NCBI RefSeq assembly: GCF_003073045.1
Contig: NC_037590.1
Span: forward strand, 12,920,311 to 12,984,310
Length of the DNA: 64,000 nucleotides
Direction of reading: 5' to 3'
DNA from: Pomacea canaliculata
Taxonomy: Eukaryota > Mollusca > Gastropoda > Architaenioglossa > Ampullariidae
Of the stretch, positions 1 to 12,045 are shown one piece after another; within the stretch, counting starts at the first letter, position 1; every line of letters starts with the position of its first letter. The position numbers and the translations under genes were made by a program. Under the pieces are notes generated by a model. It saw nothing but the letters and a program-made list of their open reading frames with translations, had not been told where the DNA came from and searched no databases.

Positions 1-3000
1 TCTGGGCGCTCCAGTAACATCACACAGCAGTCAACAAAGGCCACCAGCTAGACAGTTTTACTATCAATCATTACTAAAATAAAGCAGTGATAATAGATAA
101 TACACATAATAGTAAGTAAAACAGGGTATACTACTATAAAAAGCTTTGATGTAAAATTCTGCTTCAAAGAAATGCTTACAACACTTTAAGAATCACACAC
201 TCCCACATACACCTTGCTATAACTTTAACATATTGGAAGCTCATCTGTAACAATGCTATGATTGCACCTGTATCTTGAATGCAAGGACTCATAACCACAG
301 ATGTATATTTCTAGACTGCTTTGCAGACAAATTGTCTGTAATGAGGCCAAAGTCCCCAATCTGCTTCTGGTTTAACTATCAACATAAAGAATGAGAACAG
401 ACAATGCGAGTTCTTATGTCAAAAGAGCTACAAAAGGCCAAGGCCAGTTTCCAACACCTATGGTCAAAGCCACATTAGGTGCATATGAGGTTTCAAAAGC
501 AGTCTTGCAAAAGGGAAAACAAATTCCAGGAATTCAACAGCAAAAAAATGCATATATGTGTTAAAAGAGTGCTTACATCTAGGCCTTTGACTGTGTTAGG
601 ATGGAGCCGCAAAACGTGGCCAGCCAGGAATCTGAACCACTGGGCCATGTCCTTCACACAAAACTCTGGAACAACAGAGAGTGCCTTTCTCTGTGCACAA
701 GCAACCATTTCTGGGTCATCCAGTCTCTGCAGCAACAAGCATGCAGAAATAATTGTCTGACATCAATATCTGAAATAACAATGTAAGCAGTACACCACAA
801 ACCAAGGCATCATCATTCATTTCTCTTATTCTTTAGTGTTAAAGTTGACTGTGGGCAAATTTTCCTAGCTTTTTGAACTTCCTTAGCAAAATATTCACTT
901 TGCACCAAACCTGGATAGGAGTGCACATAAAAAAAAATCAGTCCCATAATAATCAATGATGTACAGAAAGGAAAGGGGAGGTTACCCCAGGTGTTCTATA
1001 GGAGTAGTGCCAAGATGTTTTGGGCAGTTTCTTTTTACTACTAAAGTGTAAAATAAGATGTACGTTAAAAAAATTTATATTATTTAATATTCAATCACTT
1101 CAATCAAGTTTAACCCTTTTATAAAAACACATAAATTCCAAAGATGTGCTTAATATACCTTCTCCTCTGTCTTGATAACCTCTAGCAGTAGGCGGGCCTG
1201 ACTGATGTAGAAAATGGTGATATTGCGAGCTAGCTCGGTGTCTAAGAGACAGGTATCCCAGACAACTGTCACCAGCTGCAATATATTAAGAACTGACATA
1301 GCAAAGGAACATTACCAGAAACTGAAATACAAGAAATGTGAGATAAGAACTAAGTGACAGCTAGGGATTTATACAACTGGGTGAACAGTACATGCTATGT
1401 ATTTCTGTATGTCCAATCACTCCTTGCAGCTGAATGCAAGGGAATCAACTCACCAAATGCATGTTCTTTACAACTTCCTCTTGTTCTGTCCCTTGCACTA
1501 CTTTGGTCTGGCTGCTAAAGAACCTGAAATAAATATTTTACATAATGCTGAAGAAATAATTACTGAAAACATATCTGGGGAGGGAGAGGACTACAAAGCA
1601 GCTATACCACACACACCTCTTTATCTAGGAAAGCAATTTTATTATATCCAGTCCATGCTATACTCATAAAGCCAGTACTCCTTTCCTAATAAATCCCAAA
1701 CATAATGCCACTCACCTGTGCATATTGTTGTAATGCTTAATAGCAGGGATGATACCAACACTGAGAGCTCGCTGTGTCAGGTGGAAGCACTCTGTGATAA
1801 AAGTCTGCTGCCCTTGGAGTTCCGGTGGCAATATTCCAAGCCTGCGTTCCTGACCCTTTTCACACACTATCAAAATGCAGAAAAATAGTCATTAAGGCAT
1901 GGAACTGATGAAAGACAAGAGAGTCATTTGTGGTGCTGGACATCAAATTTACCAGATTCCATCTTAAACTATAAGGTTGGAAGGGGCAGTTTGGGGGGGG
2001 GGGGTGCGGGGGGTAATTAGTGTTTTACACTGAGCTAGCAGCTATGGCTATATAACTGCAAGGCAGCTAGCCCTGTAAACAGCTGCCACATGCAAGCATG
2101 TGGGGGTTGTGTGAATAAGGTTCTCAAGACTCTGGCTGAGCGTCAGCTGTCCACCTTTAACACTCGTCATAAAGCAAAAGGTCAACAAAGTCATAAGCGT
2201 ACACTGTTATCTGTGTGAATACCTTTTTGTGTCTTGTTATTTATCCATTTTTCGTTTCTCTATCAACAAATTTTTCTGTTTGTTGTTATTTCTATGTTTG
2301 ATATTGCTCTTGTGGTTCTACTGGTTGTTATCCATCTTCAGCAAGTGAATTAATGTTGCATGAGTACCTATGTGAAGTGAGGGATGCATGAGGTGCTGTG
2401 TGACAAGAACCAAATATATTTTACAAATTTACCATGTCAGGCAGAAGACATAGCTTTATCACAATGAATGATCACACCATTTCTTCTAAAAATAATGTTA
2501 TTTTCTGCATACATTCTCTATTGCTATTGAAAATGTCCCCAGTCACAAGCATCTTGACACACCCCTTTTGAGTAGCCAAAAAGGAAAGAAAAAATTAACA
2601 GAAGACAGAAAGACAAAATTCTATTATCTCATTCTTGAAGCATGATTTCTGTGCTAGACTAAAAACAATAAAAACATCTGCGGTGGTCCCAGTTTTACAT
2701 AGTTTTGTGTACAGAAAAAATTAAAGTCAAGACAAGTATGGCAATCTGCTCACTTAATGGTGGATAGCAGAAAAGAATATGACCACATTTACACTGTTTG
2801 AGAAGGCCTTTTTGATAGAAAAACAGATTTTATAGGAAGAAATGCCTGTCAGACCTTCTCAAGACTGTTCTATTTGATTATCTTCCTTTCATCAATAAAA
2901 TCTTACAAGCACACAAGATGATCATACCAATTTGTCCTCCAGCCAGGCAAGTCTCAAAGTCATAGTTCAGGCGGCAGGCTGATGATGATGAATAACTTAA

Positions 3001-3791
3001 ATCTACTTTCAGAAGTTTCTCATTGTCCGAACTAATGGGCAGGAAAAATTCCAGCAGCACAGCACAGAGATTTAGCATAAATCCTACAAAAACATATATT
3101 TGCATTAATGTAGCACATAAAATACATTGCACAAGTCTCACATATACATACATGTCAAGTCTTATGTATTTTGAACAGTTTTTTTTAGCGATTTTCATTT
3201 TTCTCAATTATATGATATTTCGTACAAATTTCCTATGGAATTTTTTCCGTAAGATGCCTTAAATTTTTCATGTTACATTTTTTTTTACTAGCATTGGTAG
3301 TTTGAGATCATAGTACCTTAATGTTATTACGATTTATATTATCCCAGATATGAGGCAGTTTTTGCATTTCCATCATTTCTGTCTGTGACAGAGCTAAAAA
3401 TTACTGCCTTCCCCCAGTGAGGGAAAATACAACTGCATTTGTAACAGGAAGGCACAAACTGGATGGGAAAATTTAGAGAAACTGCTGAAGGCTTGGTCCA
3501 AAGGCAAAGAGTTTAACTTTTGCAAAGCATGGGGAGAAAAAAGTTGAAGCTTCTGGTTGCTTTTATCTAGTGCAACACACTAAAAATGAAATGCTCTAAA
3601 CTAATGTAAATTTTTTTTTAAAAAAGCACCAAAAAAAAAGTTCACTAGAACATGACAAATGCTTCGATTCAAACAATTTAAAAAAATTAAAAACAAGCAA
3701 TGGAAACAAATATTCTGTTGCGTTTAAATTCACAACCAACTAAATACAGCTGAATCAACAATAGCTGAATATATTATTATTGCTAAAGCAG

Positions 3792-3823
<32 letters not shown>

Positions 3824-6800
3824 AAAGAAGAAAAAAGAGAAAAACAAAGCCATTGAAAAATGACAGTTTTTTCTTGCTTTTAAGGTGTTTTGTGAGTCAT
3901 CAATTTATTAGTGTTTCACTCTCTTACCATTTAAAGGAGTGTAAAGGATGTTGAGAAAAAAATGTGGACAAAGCATTAAGCTTCCAATTTAAGTTTCTTG
4001 TTCTCTTGACACAAGATCTGTAAGTTAAGTGTTGGCCTCAACCATCGCCTGTGAGGACTGCACTTGCTTGTCACATCCACAGTCTAGTTCATTTACTTAC
4101 CATCTGAACAGCCAGGCTGAATGTCAGAACTGTCCTGCAACACTGCCGCTGTCCTCAGTTCATTCAGGCCTACAACTGATGCCATCCATGCTAGACCAAT
4201 CTCTCGTGTTGTCTTATTGCTGACAACACGTTTCAGTGCTGCATAGACAATCTGCTGAGTCTTGTGGATCCCTCTCTGGATCATGCTCTCCACAGAACTA
4301 ATATCGTCACTGGTTAAACGAGGGTAGCTGCGAAGACTTTTGAACGGAATGGATGCTGATGGGTGAGGAACAAAGGTGCGTTGTGCACCGGTGGTAGGAA
4401 TTGTTGACAAACTCAGAAGTGGTGCTAGGACTGAGTTATGTTCAAAATAGTTGCCCTAGAGGATAAAACAAAAAATTTTCCAGTGACTATACTTTACACT
4501 TCTTTATCAATATAAAAGAAAAATGTTAGCCCACAACACCTGAAGCTTTAGATGAAATAATGTATTGATTTATGGAAGACATTTGCCTTTATTTGTGTTT
4601 GTAATATGCAGAAATATTTTAAAAAACCTACAAAATAAAATTCCATTGCCTGGAATAATTTCATATCAAAGCACATCATAAGTATACACATTCATATAAA
4701 GAATGTCTGCAAATATGCCAATGAAAAAAGGACAAAATTATGGATAAAGATGAAATAAATAACAACTTTGGCTCTACTTAAAACTACGTAAAATTGTACA
4801 GTCAATAAACAAACACTGTCAATTAGCATCACATACAAGGCTGTGTTTGGCTGCTTCACGAATTTCTTTGTCTAGGAGAATGCTCAGCAGACCTCCGCAA
4901 TGAGGCTGTTAAGGTGGAAAAAAAAAAAGATTATCCATGCATAAATGTACATGCTCATATGAACAGGTTTAAGGAAATAAACTGGTCAATGATTCAAAGC
5001 ATTATTAAAATCATGAACAGTTAGCAAGAAAAATCTCTTTTTGATAGCACAGATAAGGATAACACTTGAAAGTAAAAGAAACAAATGCTTCATTTTCTGC
5101 TTGGTCTAGAGCATACAAAACTTACATCAGCATGCAGAAAACATCCAAAATCTTTAGGACAATGAGAAAGCCAAAGTGGAGATTTAAGTTAAGTCAGAAT
5201 GCTGCCAAGTGTCAAAAAATAATAAAAGTAACAAAGTTTTATTTTAAAAATGTTGATAGTGTAGAGTATATAGTTCTCTAAAAACAAACTGAAGAAAAAA
5301 TACATTTCAGGACATCACTCAACAAAGAAAGTGCAACATTTTCTTCAAAATGCATCTGAGATGAATCCTACCTCGCCAATATTCCATTACACATGATATC
5401 ACTCACATTTGTTGCAAGCAATTCCAGAGCATTAAGCGTGGTTCCTTCACAAAGGACCAGTTCATCCAATCTGGTAAGGAAAATAACATTGCATTAATCA
5501 AGGGAGATCAAGTTATACAAATAATGGGACCCAAAATTTCACTGCCTTCACATTGGTGCTAATAAACAATTTTTTTTCCACTATTTCAGATTACATAAAA
5601 AAACACACAAAATACTGTATTGTGAAATTTATTGGTATTTCTCTCTCCAGAACTCTAGGGGTACTTCCCTCAATGACAGCTAATCATAAATCAGCAAACA
5701 TTTCCACATACAACATTGTTTTCTTGTTAACTGTACCTTTTAGTTCTTGTCAATAGGCTTCCACCTGCTTGGAAAAGAGATAAAAGCAAATACTGTCCTT
5801 CTCTGGGCATAAGAAGATCTGTCAACATGGATTGTGACACAAAGATTCCATCCTTGGCAGCTCCAACCAGACGTGGAAGAAATTGTGCTGCTTCAAACTG
5901 TTTTATAAATAAAGGAGTATAATAACAAATAGTACTCAGCTGAAACTGGTAACACATCAAATTGTAAATATTACAAAAACAACAATAGACATATACTATG
6001 AGTGGATGCTAGAAGAAGAAGACTTTCATTTTTTAAGTCTTCTTAGTTTGTGAGGTCCCAAGAAATATCACTTTCTTCTCTTTAATTTACCCCCCACCCC
6101 AACAACCTCCAAAAGTCATGGCTGCATTAGTGGTTCTGACTGTGAAAGTAGTTTCTACAGGTGCCCGTCAATCTCTCAGTTTAGACTCTCCTTTGCTCTA
6201 CAGTTAGTTGCTTAGCATTAGTGACATAATTTACTTGCCTTTCCTTGATACATCATTACATAGAGAAAATCCTTTGCATACGAAACATTGTATTTCTCTC
6301 TCAAATAGTGTAAGGTGGTCAACAAGGTACTGTACATCAACAAAAAATATTTTTCTGCATTTCTGTTACATGTCACTTACTGACTCTAAGCTGAATTTTC
6401 CGTCTGAGCTCCAAAGATCTTCGGCAGGAAGACTAACTGCACCTGCACACTCTAGCCACAAAGAATCAAGAAATTAACAGAAAGCTTGTCATGAATGAAG
6501 TCCACGGATCCTGATGGCAACAAGCAAACACAATGAAAAATATTTTGTGCTACAAATCTATGTGTACATAATCCTTGTGTGCTAGTTATAATGTGTACAC
6601 AATCAAGAGCAAGTAATAATGGGAGCATGTGGAGGAGTGGATGTGATCAGGGGAGAAGAATGTGTGTATTAGCTTGTGAAAGAAAGTTGAAAAGGAGAAT
6701 AAGAGTAAACAAGACTGCAAACTCATTAAACACAAAGGGTTGACAATTTGAGTCAAAATGTGACACCAAAATTTCAACCTACCATTCTCAAAGTATGATA

Positions 6801-9800
6801 AGATTGTCTCCAGAGCTTTCTTTTTTATTACTGATGAAGTGGCATCCACCATCTTGTCATTATAGCTGGCTGCATATTCATTACAAGCATTGTATACTGA
6901 GATTGAAAACGATACCTGAAATAACATTGCCAAAATTATTTTTTTAAATGTAGACAAAACAAATGCATAAATCTCTCTAGCAGAGTTGTTTGTATAACAG
7001 ACAATATTGTTGCACAAATTTCTACTGGCTCTCTCTCTCCACGTTCTATCACAAGATTATACTTAAAAATTATTACCTTGTTGATCTGCTTAACAAAGAC
7101 GTGATGAACTACTGCTGCCATTTTTTGATGAACTTCCCCTACAGTACAGGGAAATTGTGAACCAGCCACTGTAAGTTTTTTAAGACTGAATCTAGTCCGA
7201 ATTTTGTCTTCTTTCTCTAGGATCTGTCAAACAATAAGTTTTGTATTACTTTTGTACAAAAGGTTCCATGACATTAAAATAAAAGCTAGTTGACAAATGC
7301 TTAAATAAAAATTAGTATAAACATTACACAGGAAAGAAATAACCTTTAAACAGGACACACATATTTTCAATTTTAAATGTAATTTTCTGCATCCCACAAG
7401 TCATACCTCTTTTTGGCTAAATTAAGATATGATGAACTGAATTTTATCACACTGTCAAATAGTTATGATCCAACCATAACCATACTGAAAAAGCCATTAA
7501 TAGAAACTGCCAGAAGGCAATTTATACAAAAAGCAGAAACAAAAAAACAAAGTCAATTTTTTTTTAAGTTAAGTTTCCAAGTTAAACTGAATATAAACAA
7601 CCCACAAACATGTCCAAAGTACAAAAAAGTCTAAAGTAGCCAAAAATATATTTTGAGGAATTTCAATTTTTTTAAAACTAGTTTGAAGTACACTACATTA
7701 TATATAACAGTTTCTAGCTTCATGTAAGTTGCAGAAATTTTATATCAGTTCTTTGAAAAAGAAAAAAAAAAGCCAATTACCACTGTGCAACTCAGAACAT
7801 CCTCCAGAAATTTTATAGTTTTCTCTTTGTCTGAAGTTTTTTCTTTTGGTGCTGCTGGCAAAGGCACATCTGAGGATTTCAGCTCTATCTTTTTCACAAA
7901 GCTGTCTTGCTCAGAAGGCATAGTAATATTATTTACTTCGTTTTGAAAATCACCTGAAGATTTTGCAATAGGTATCTGGCCTGAATGTGTAATCTTGCTG
8001 CCTTTAGCTGCACCGTTTTTGGAAGACTCTGAAGACAACAAAGATCCTTTGGCAGATTTTTGTGGAGCAAAAGACTGGTCTTTAGAAATGCCCTCAGGTA
8101 CACCATTGGTCTTTTGAACAGAATTATTTTTAGCTGCTGCCATAACGGATTTTACAGATGATGATGTACTGCTGACTAGAGTTTCTGATACTTCTCCAGT
8201 GGAAGATTCTTGTAGAGATGAAGATGGTGGAACTGACTGATGCTGACCTTTTGACATGCGGCTGAGCCAAGCCTCCCTCCTCAATGCATGCAAATCTGCA
8301 AAAAACAAGTAAAGAATGAAGACATACAGAGAGGCACAGAAAGGAACATAACTAGAAAAAAAAAAAAATAGTGAGATTAAAAGACAGTGAGAGAGAGATG
8401 AAAGAGCCAGAGGAAAATACAGCGGCTACAGGATTTAACAACTCAAGCTTATATAAGCTTTTCCCAGTGGGAGGTACTACAGTCTGATGACTGCTCTTTT
8501 GACCTCTTCTTTCCCAGGTAAATGACCCTATGCCTTTTGTTGTTTATCACTTAAACTATATCTTCATTAGTAAAAAAATGAAAGAACAGGACTAAATGCT
8601 TTCCCATGCCTGACACAGAAAAGCAATTAATACATGTGTATGCTATAGGCTCTGATTCTAACTAATATTTTTTCTTTCAAAATATTTTTAGCTGAGTTTG
8701 ATTTCTATAGCACGTCCACAGCCAGTCCAGCAAGTGTTAATGTAGTTTGTAGTGACAGAATATGATTTGTGTAAACAACAGCAGATTTGTAGTATAAACC
8801 TTTGTTTTAAGTTTTCACCTGCTTCCTCCTGTATCCTTTGCTGCTGAGTGGATCGCCACTTGTGGCTAAGATAAATCACAGTAATCAGGGTAGCTAAACC
8901 AGCTGCAAAGTATGACAGCTTATTTGCACTTTTAATGTCTTCCTTTACATCCTCTTTCACTTCCATGTCATCTTCAACTTCTATTTCAACTCCATCATCA
9001 TCGTCATGATCTGAAATGTGAGCATTTTGGCTTGCAGGTGATCTGGTCTCATCAGCATTCTCCTGTTTTAGGTCTTCCTGGGCTTTTAACTCAGCATATC
9101 TGTCAAGCAATTTTTGAATATGAGGTTGGGCCACATTTATTTCCTCCTGTGACAGAATTCCATCATCATTGATGTCATATTTTGACAGACTGTCTACTAC
9201 CTGAAACAACAAAGACAGCTTGAAATAGTTTATTCATTATTACAAATTCCTCTTCACCACCTTCCCCCCCCCCCCCCACACACACACACCAAAAAGAAAA
9301 AAAAAATCAGTCAGGTGGTAGTGTAGACTGAAATATAATAGAAAAAGATGCAAGCTCGTGATTAAAGAACATATATTCAAACATTTAAAACTTTGTATCT
9401 CATGTAGCTAAACTAACTGGAAAATAATAAAACAGTTCATTGTTGTTAATTACTGAGGTAAGAAAGGCACAGACAACAAGTTAAAGCTTTAAATTTTTTA
9501 TTTTATACATGAACAGAGTGTATCAATGTTTTTGCACACACGTGTGCGACTGCATATGCACTGTTATGTGCATATGCTTGACGACTGGTCACATCCACAT
9601 CATTTATTCTAGCTTAAATACTCGTTTTGATTAATTGAATGTTATTGACTATGTTAGGTAGGTATATGTTGTTCGGAAGAATGTTTATTTTCTACTTTAC
9701 TTTTAGCTAAGCTATGCAGAAGAAGTTGTGCCATACATCTTTTCCTCAAAACAAAAATTCATGTCATAATTTAAGAGCATATCATATGAGAGTGAAAGCT

Positions 9801-11738
9801 GAAGTGGGCAGGCTGGAAAACAGACCAAGGAACCACCACCACTACAACCCCCCACCAAAAAATAAACCCTGAAAATTTCTGTGGAAGTCCATGGACCTGG
9901 ACAGAATCCCAGACCTGGTCAAGGGGAAAAGAAAATTTGAAATTTACTGTTAATTAGGGGCATTTCCTGCAACTAAAAGATGCCTTAAAAACAAGAGCAA
10001 AGAACAGAAGTATATCAGAATGACAAGAACAACTTTGTTCAACTTTTCTAAGACATTTCCTAATTTGTATCTTCTAATGTCTCCTAGAAAGGTCTCACAA
10101 TGATTTATGATGCATGACATCCATGACAATTCAATATAAAAAAACAGCCAAGCTCACTCTCAAATCAAAAGAACAAAAGTGTTCTGTGTTCAATAATAAC
10201 AAGTGCCCCTACAAGTAACTTGTTTGCATGTCTGCTGATAGTGTACAGTCATATAACAACAGTGAGCGCACTTACTCTAAGCAGATTGCTTAAAGTTGGA
10301 ACAAGAAACTGGAAATCTGGTTTAGGAATGTGGATGCAGCACTTTTATGGTTCCCCTACCCTTTTGATTTCTTTTCTTTTTTTGTAGAAAGAAAATTGGT
10401 TTATTGAAATCCACCAATGAGCAGACGGTTATTTTGCCTGTCTATATTTGAACAAATCCCACAGTCTATTATTAATAACCTGATAAAGAAAACAAAAATA
10501 CAAAGAGAAGGGACAGATGGAGACACCAAGTCAACTATTCAGTGGCGTAGGAAGATGTTCGGCGTTGGGGGGGCAAACTCCCTGCTGACAGTGAACGACG
10601 TTCGCACTAGCACATTTCGTAAAAAAGAATGGATGGGGGGGGGGGTACTGCACGCACGCACGATCTGATCGTCAGAGGTGTTAGAGCCTCCACTTGCCTC
10701 AGGCGCTATTGTGACGGTGATGACCGTCTTTCTACTACCTTCAGTTCCTCGAGGATTACTCTCAAAAGGATATTCCTGCCCCCCCTGTATTTTCCTTGGA
10801 GGGGCGGCTGCCCCCGCTGCCCCCCTGGTTCCTACGCCACTGCTATTAACTTTTCCAAAGATTTAATTATGGTGAAAAGAACATATCTTAAGGATGAAAA
10901 CTTTTATGAAGGCAATATATTAAAATGTTCCTTGCATTAACAGGGTGGTAAACGATTCTCATGGGAGATGACTTTCACAAATGGAACATGTCATAATGCT
11001 CATCAACTAAAGAAGACAAAATGAAAAGGAACTGAGTAATCTCTCCACTAAATACATGATTATATATCTAACCCTGTTACTTGGATGAAAAACTTGAGTA
11101 AATCAACTCACCTCATCTAGCTGTTGACTTTGAAGATTCTGAGCTTGACCACTTACAACACATGTGAAAATTAAGACTCTGTAACCCACACAAGAAGCTA
11201 TTAAACAATGCTGATAGCTTTGAAAATTGGTTTAAGATTATATAATCTGCACTAGACTTCAAATATGTTATGTAACACTTCTCCATGTCAACTGATCTGA
11301 TCACATGAGTGAAAACGTTTAAGCCAATGATAGTTATAAATGCCGCATATTACGTGCTGAATAACATTATATCAAAGCTATACCTCAATGATTATTATAC
11401 TGTGAAGCACATTTCTTAGATTCGTATGATTAAAGGTTATACTAACAAGGTAACACTGTCATTTCTAGAAATATATCCCAGCTTCACAATTACCACAAAA
11501 TCTCCATCTAAAATCCAGTTATACTTCGTAGTTTAGCATTGACTGCTTTCCTTTGTGTTTAATAATGGTTGCTAATGTCGCAGCAGTAAATTAAAAGGGC
11601 AGCATTCGACACTGAGTACTCGAAAAGTTTGCCTTTCATTCACATCTCACCAATCATTCAGCAAAGCTGCCAACACAGATAGCTACTTACAGTAGAAAAC
11701 TGAGGACATAAGATGTCTAAGAAGTGTGATCGATGCAT
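1..11738 (-). CDS. UFD2/UBE4-family ubiquitin conjugation factor E4 (partial, 17 exons, 3' end off window)
   Basis: The product is probably an E4/E3 factor that extends ubiquitin chains. Exons on the minus strand are 11738-11691, 11138-11112, 9200-8819, 8295-7781, 7223-7077, 6915-6783, 6442-6381, 5897-5737, 5470-5407, 4905-4837, 4455-4101, 3083-2928, 1866-1716, 1514-1454 (or to 1511), 1275-1159, 756-577 and 47-1. Every junction has an AG acceptor and a GT donor, and the codon phases agree throughout, giving about 890 codons. UFD2-core similarity comes from my memory of UBE4A/UBE4B: the segment with WMASVVGLNELR followed by GFMLNLCAVLLEF, a TECFHLTQRAL segment, and VVPEFCVKDMAQWFRFL then LVAFVDCCVMLLER. 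A serine-rich low-complexity linker lies in 8295-7781. The C-terminal U-box would lie left of base 1. UBE4A versus UBE4B orthology is undecided. The start ATG (11738-11736) is the only in-frame one found. Confidence 0.82.
3792..3821. repeat. Poly(A) tract of 30 bases in an intron of the E4-like gene
   Basis: Thirty consecutive A, followed by an A/G-rich stretch to about 3845. It could be the tail of an old retroposed sequence, but no recognisable body lies beside it. Confidence 0.9.
8819..11738 (-). CDS. 5' exons of the E4-like gene: EF-hand plus single membrane segment
   Basis: Three exons (11738-11691, 11138-11112, 9200-8819) encode about 152 residues. A canonical EF-hand loop, DINDDGILSQEE, lies near residues 34-45. 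It is followed by a predicted coiled segment, an acidic stretch rich in D and E (about residues 88-115), and one hydrophobic helix (SYFAAGLATLITVIYL, about 121-136). A basic/glutamine-rich stretch comes next. The last donor (GCAG|GTGAAA, exon end 8819) joins in frame to the acceptor at 8295, and the residues just after the join (RREAWLSRMSKGQ) resemble the short basic start of UBE4B. If this donor is not used, the frame runs on to a stop at 8688-8690, giving a separate small EF-hand membrane protein. One fused gene is my preferred reading, but two genes or alternative splicing remain possible. Confidence 0.55.
10540..10842. mobile_element. CAGTGGCGTAGG-type MITE (303 bp)
   Basis: Terminal inverted repeats CAGTGGCGTAGGAA (10540-10553) and its complement at 10829-10842, flanked by the direct repeat CTATT (10535-10539 and 10843-10847). 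The interior is GC-rich, with G and C runs, and has no transposase. It lies in an intron of the E4-like gene. The superfamily is uncertain: a 5-bp duplication does not fit hAT. Confidence 0.75.
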
Positions 11739-12045
11739 GGTAAGTATGAGGAAGAGTTATTTTCTTGCAGTTATGCCACGCATTTCAGTCACCATTCACG
11801 TAGTTTGTGAAACAGGATGTGCACATCAGCAAAACGAAAATAGGACTTCCGTCTTCTGCACAGTAATGTTTCATTGATTCGTGATTTTCAAAAACTGATG
11901 GCTTTAATCAAATAGGGATATCTGGGAAGTGCTTTGTACAAATAATGATACAGAACATTCATAAAATACTTCGCTTAATAACTAATAAAAAAAAACATTT
12001 GTTTTGACTAAATTGGTAGGGAGTAGCATCCCCTGCGATACTAAA
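11739..12045. promoter_or_regulatory. Head-to-head intergenic region between the E4-like gene and VPS25
   Basis: Only 307 bp separate the two predicted ATG codons, which point away from each other, so a shared bidirectional promoter is likely. No TATA box or other core element was recognised with confidence. The inference rests on geometry only. Confidence 0.45.

Noticed and set aside
1397..1669. Plus-strand 90-codon frame
   Set aside because: It lies across exon 1514-1454 and the flanking introns of the minus-strand E4-like gene and shows no motif.
11712..11738. Plus-strand mini-exon MSKKCDRCM followed by GTAAGT
   Set aside because: The overlapping minus-strand exon 11738-11691 continues in phase into the next exon, and no plus-strand partner exon was found.
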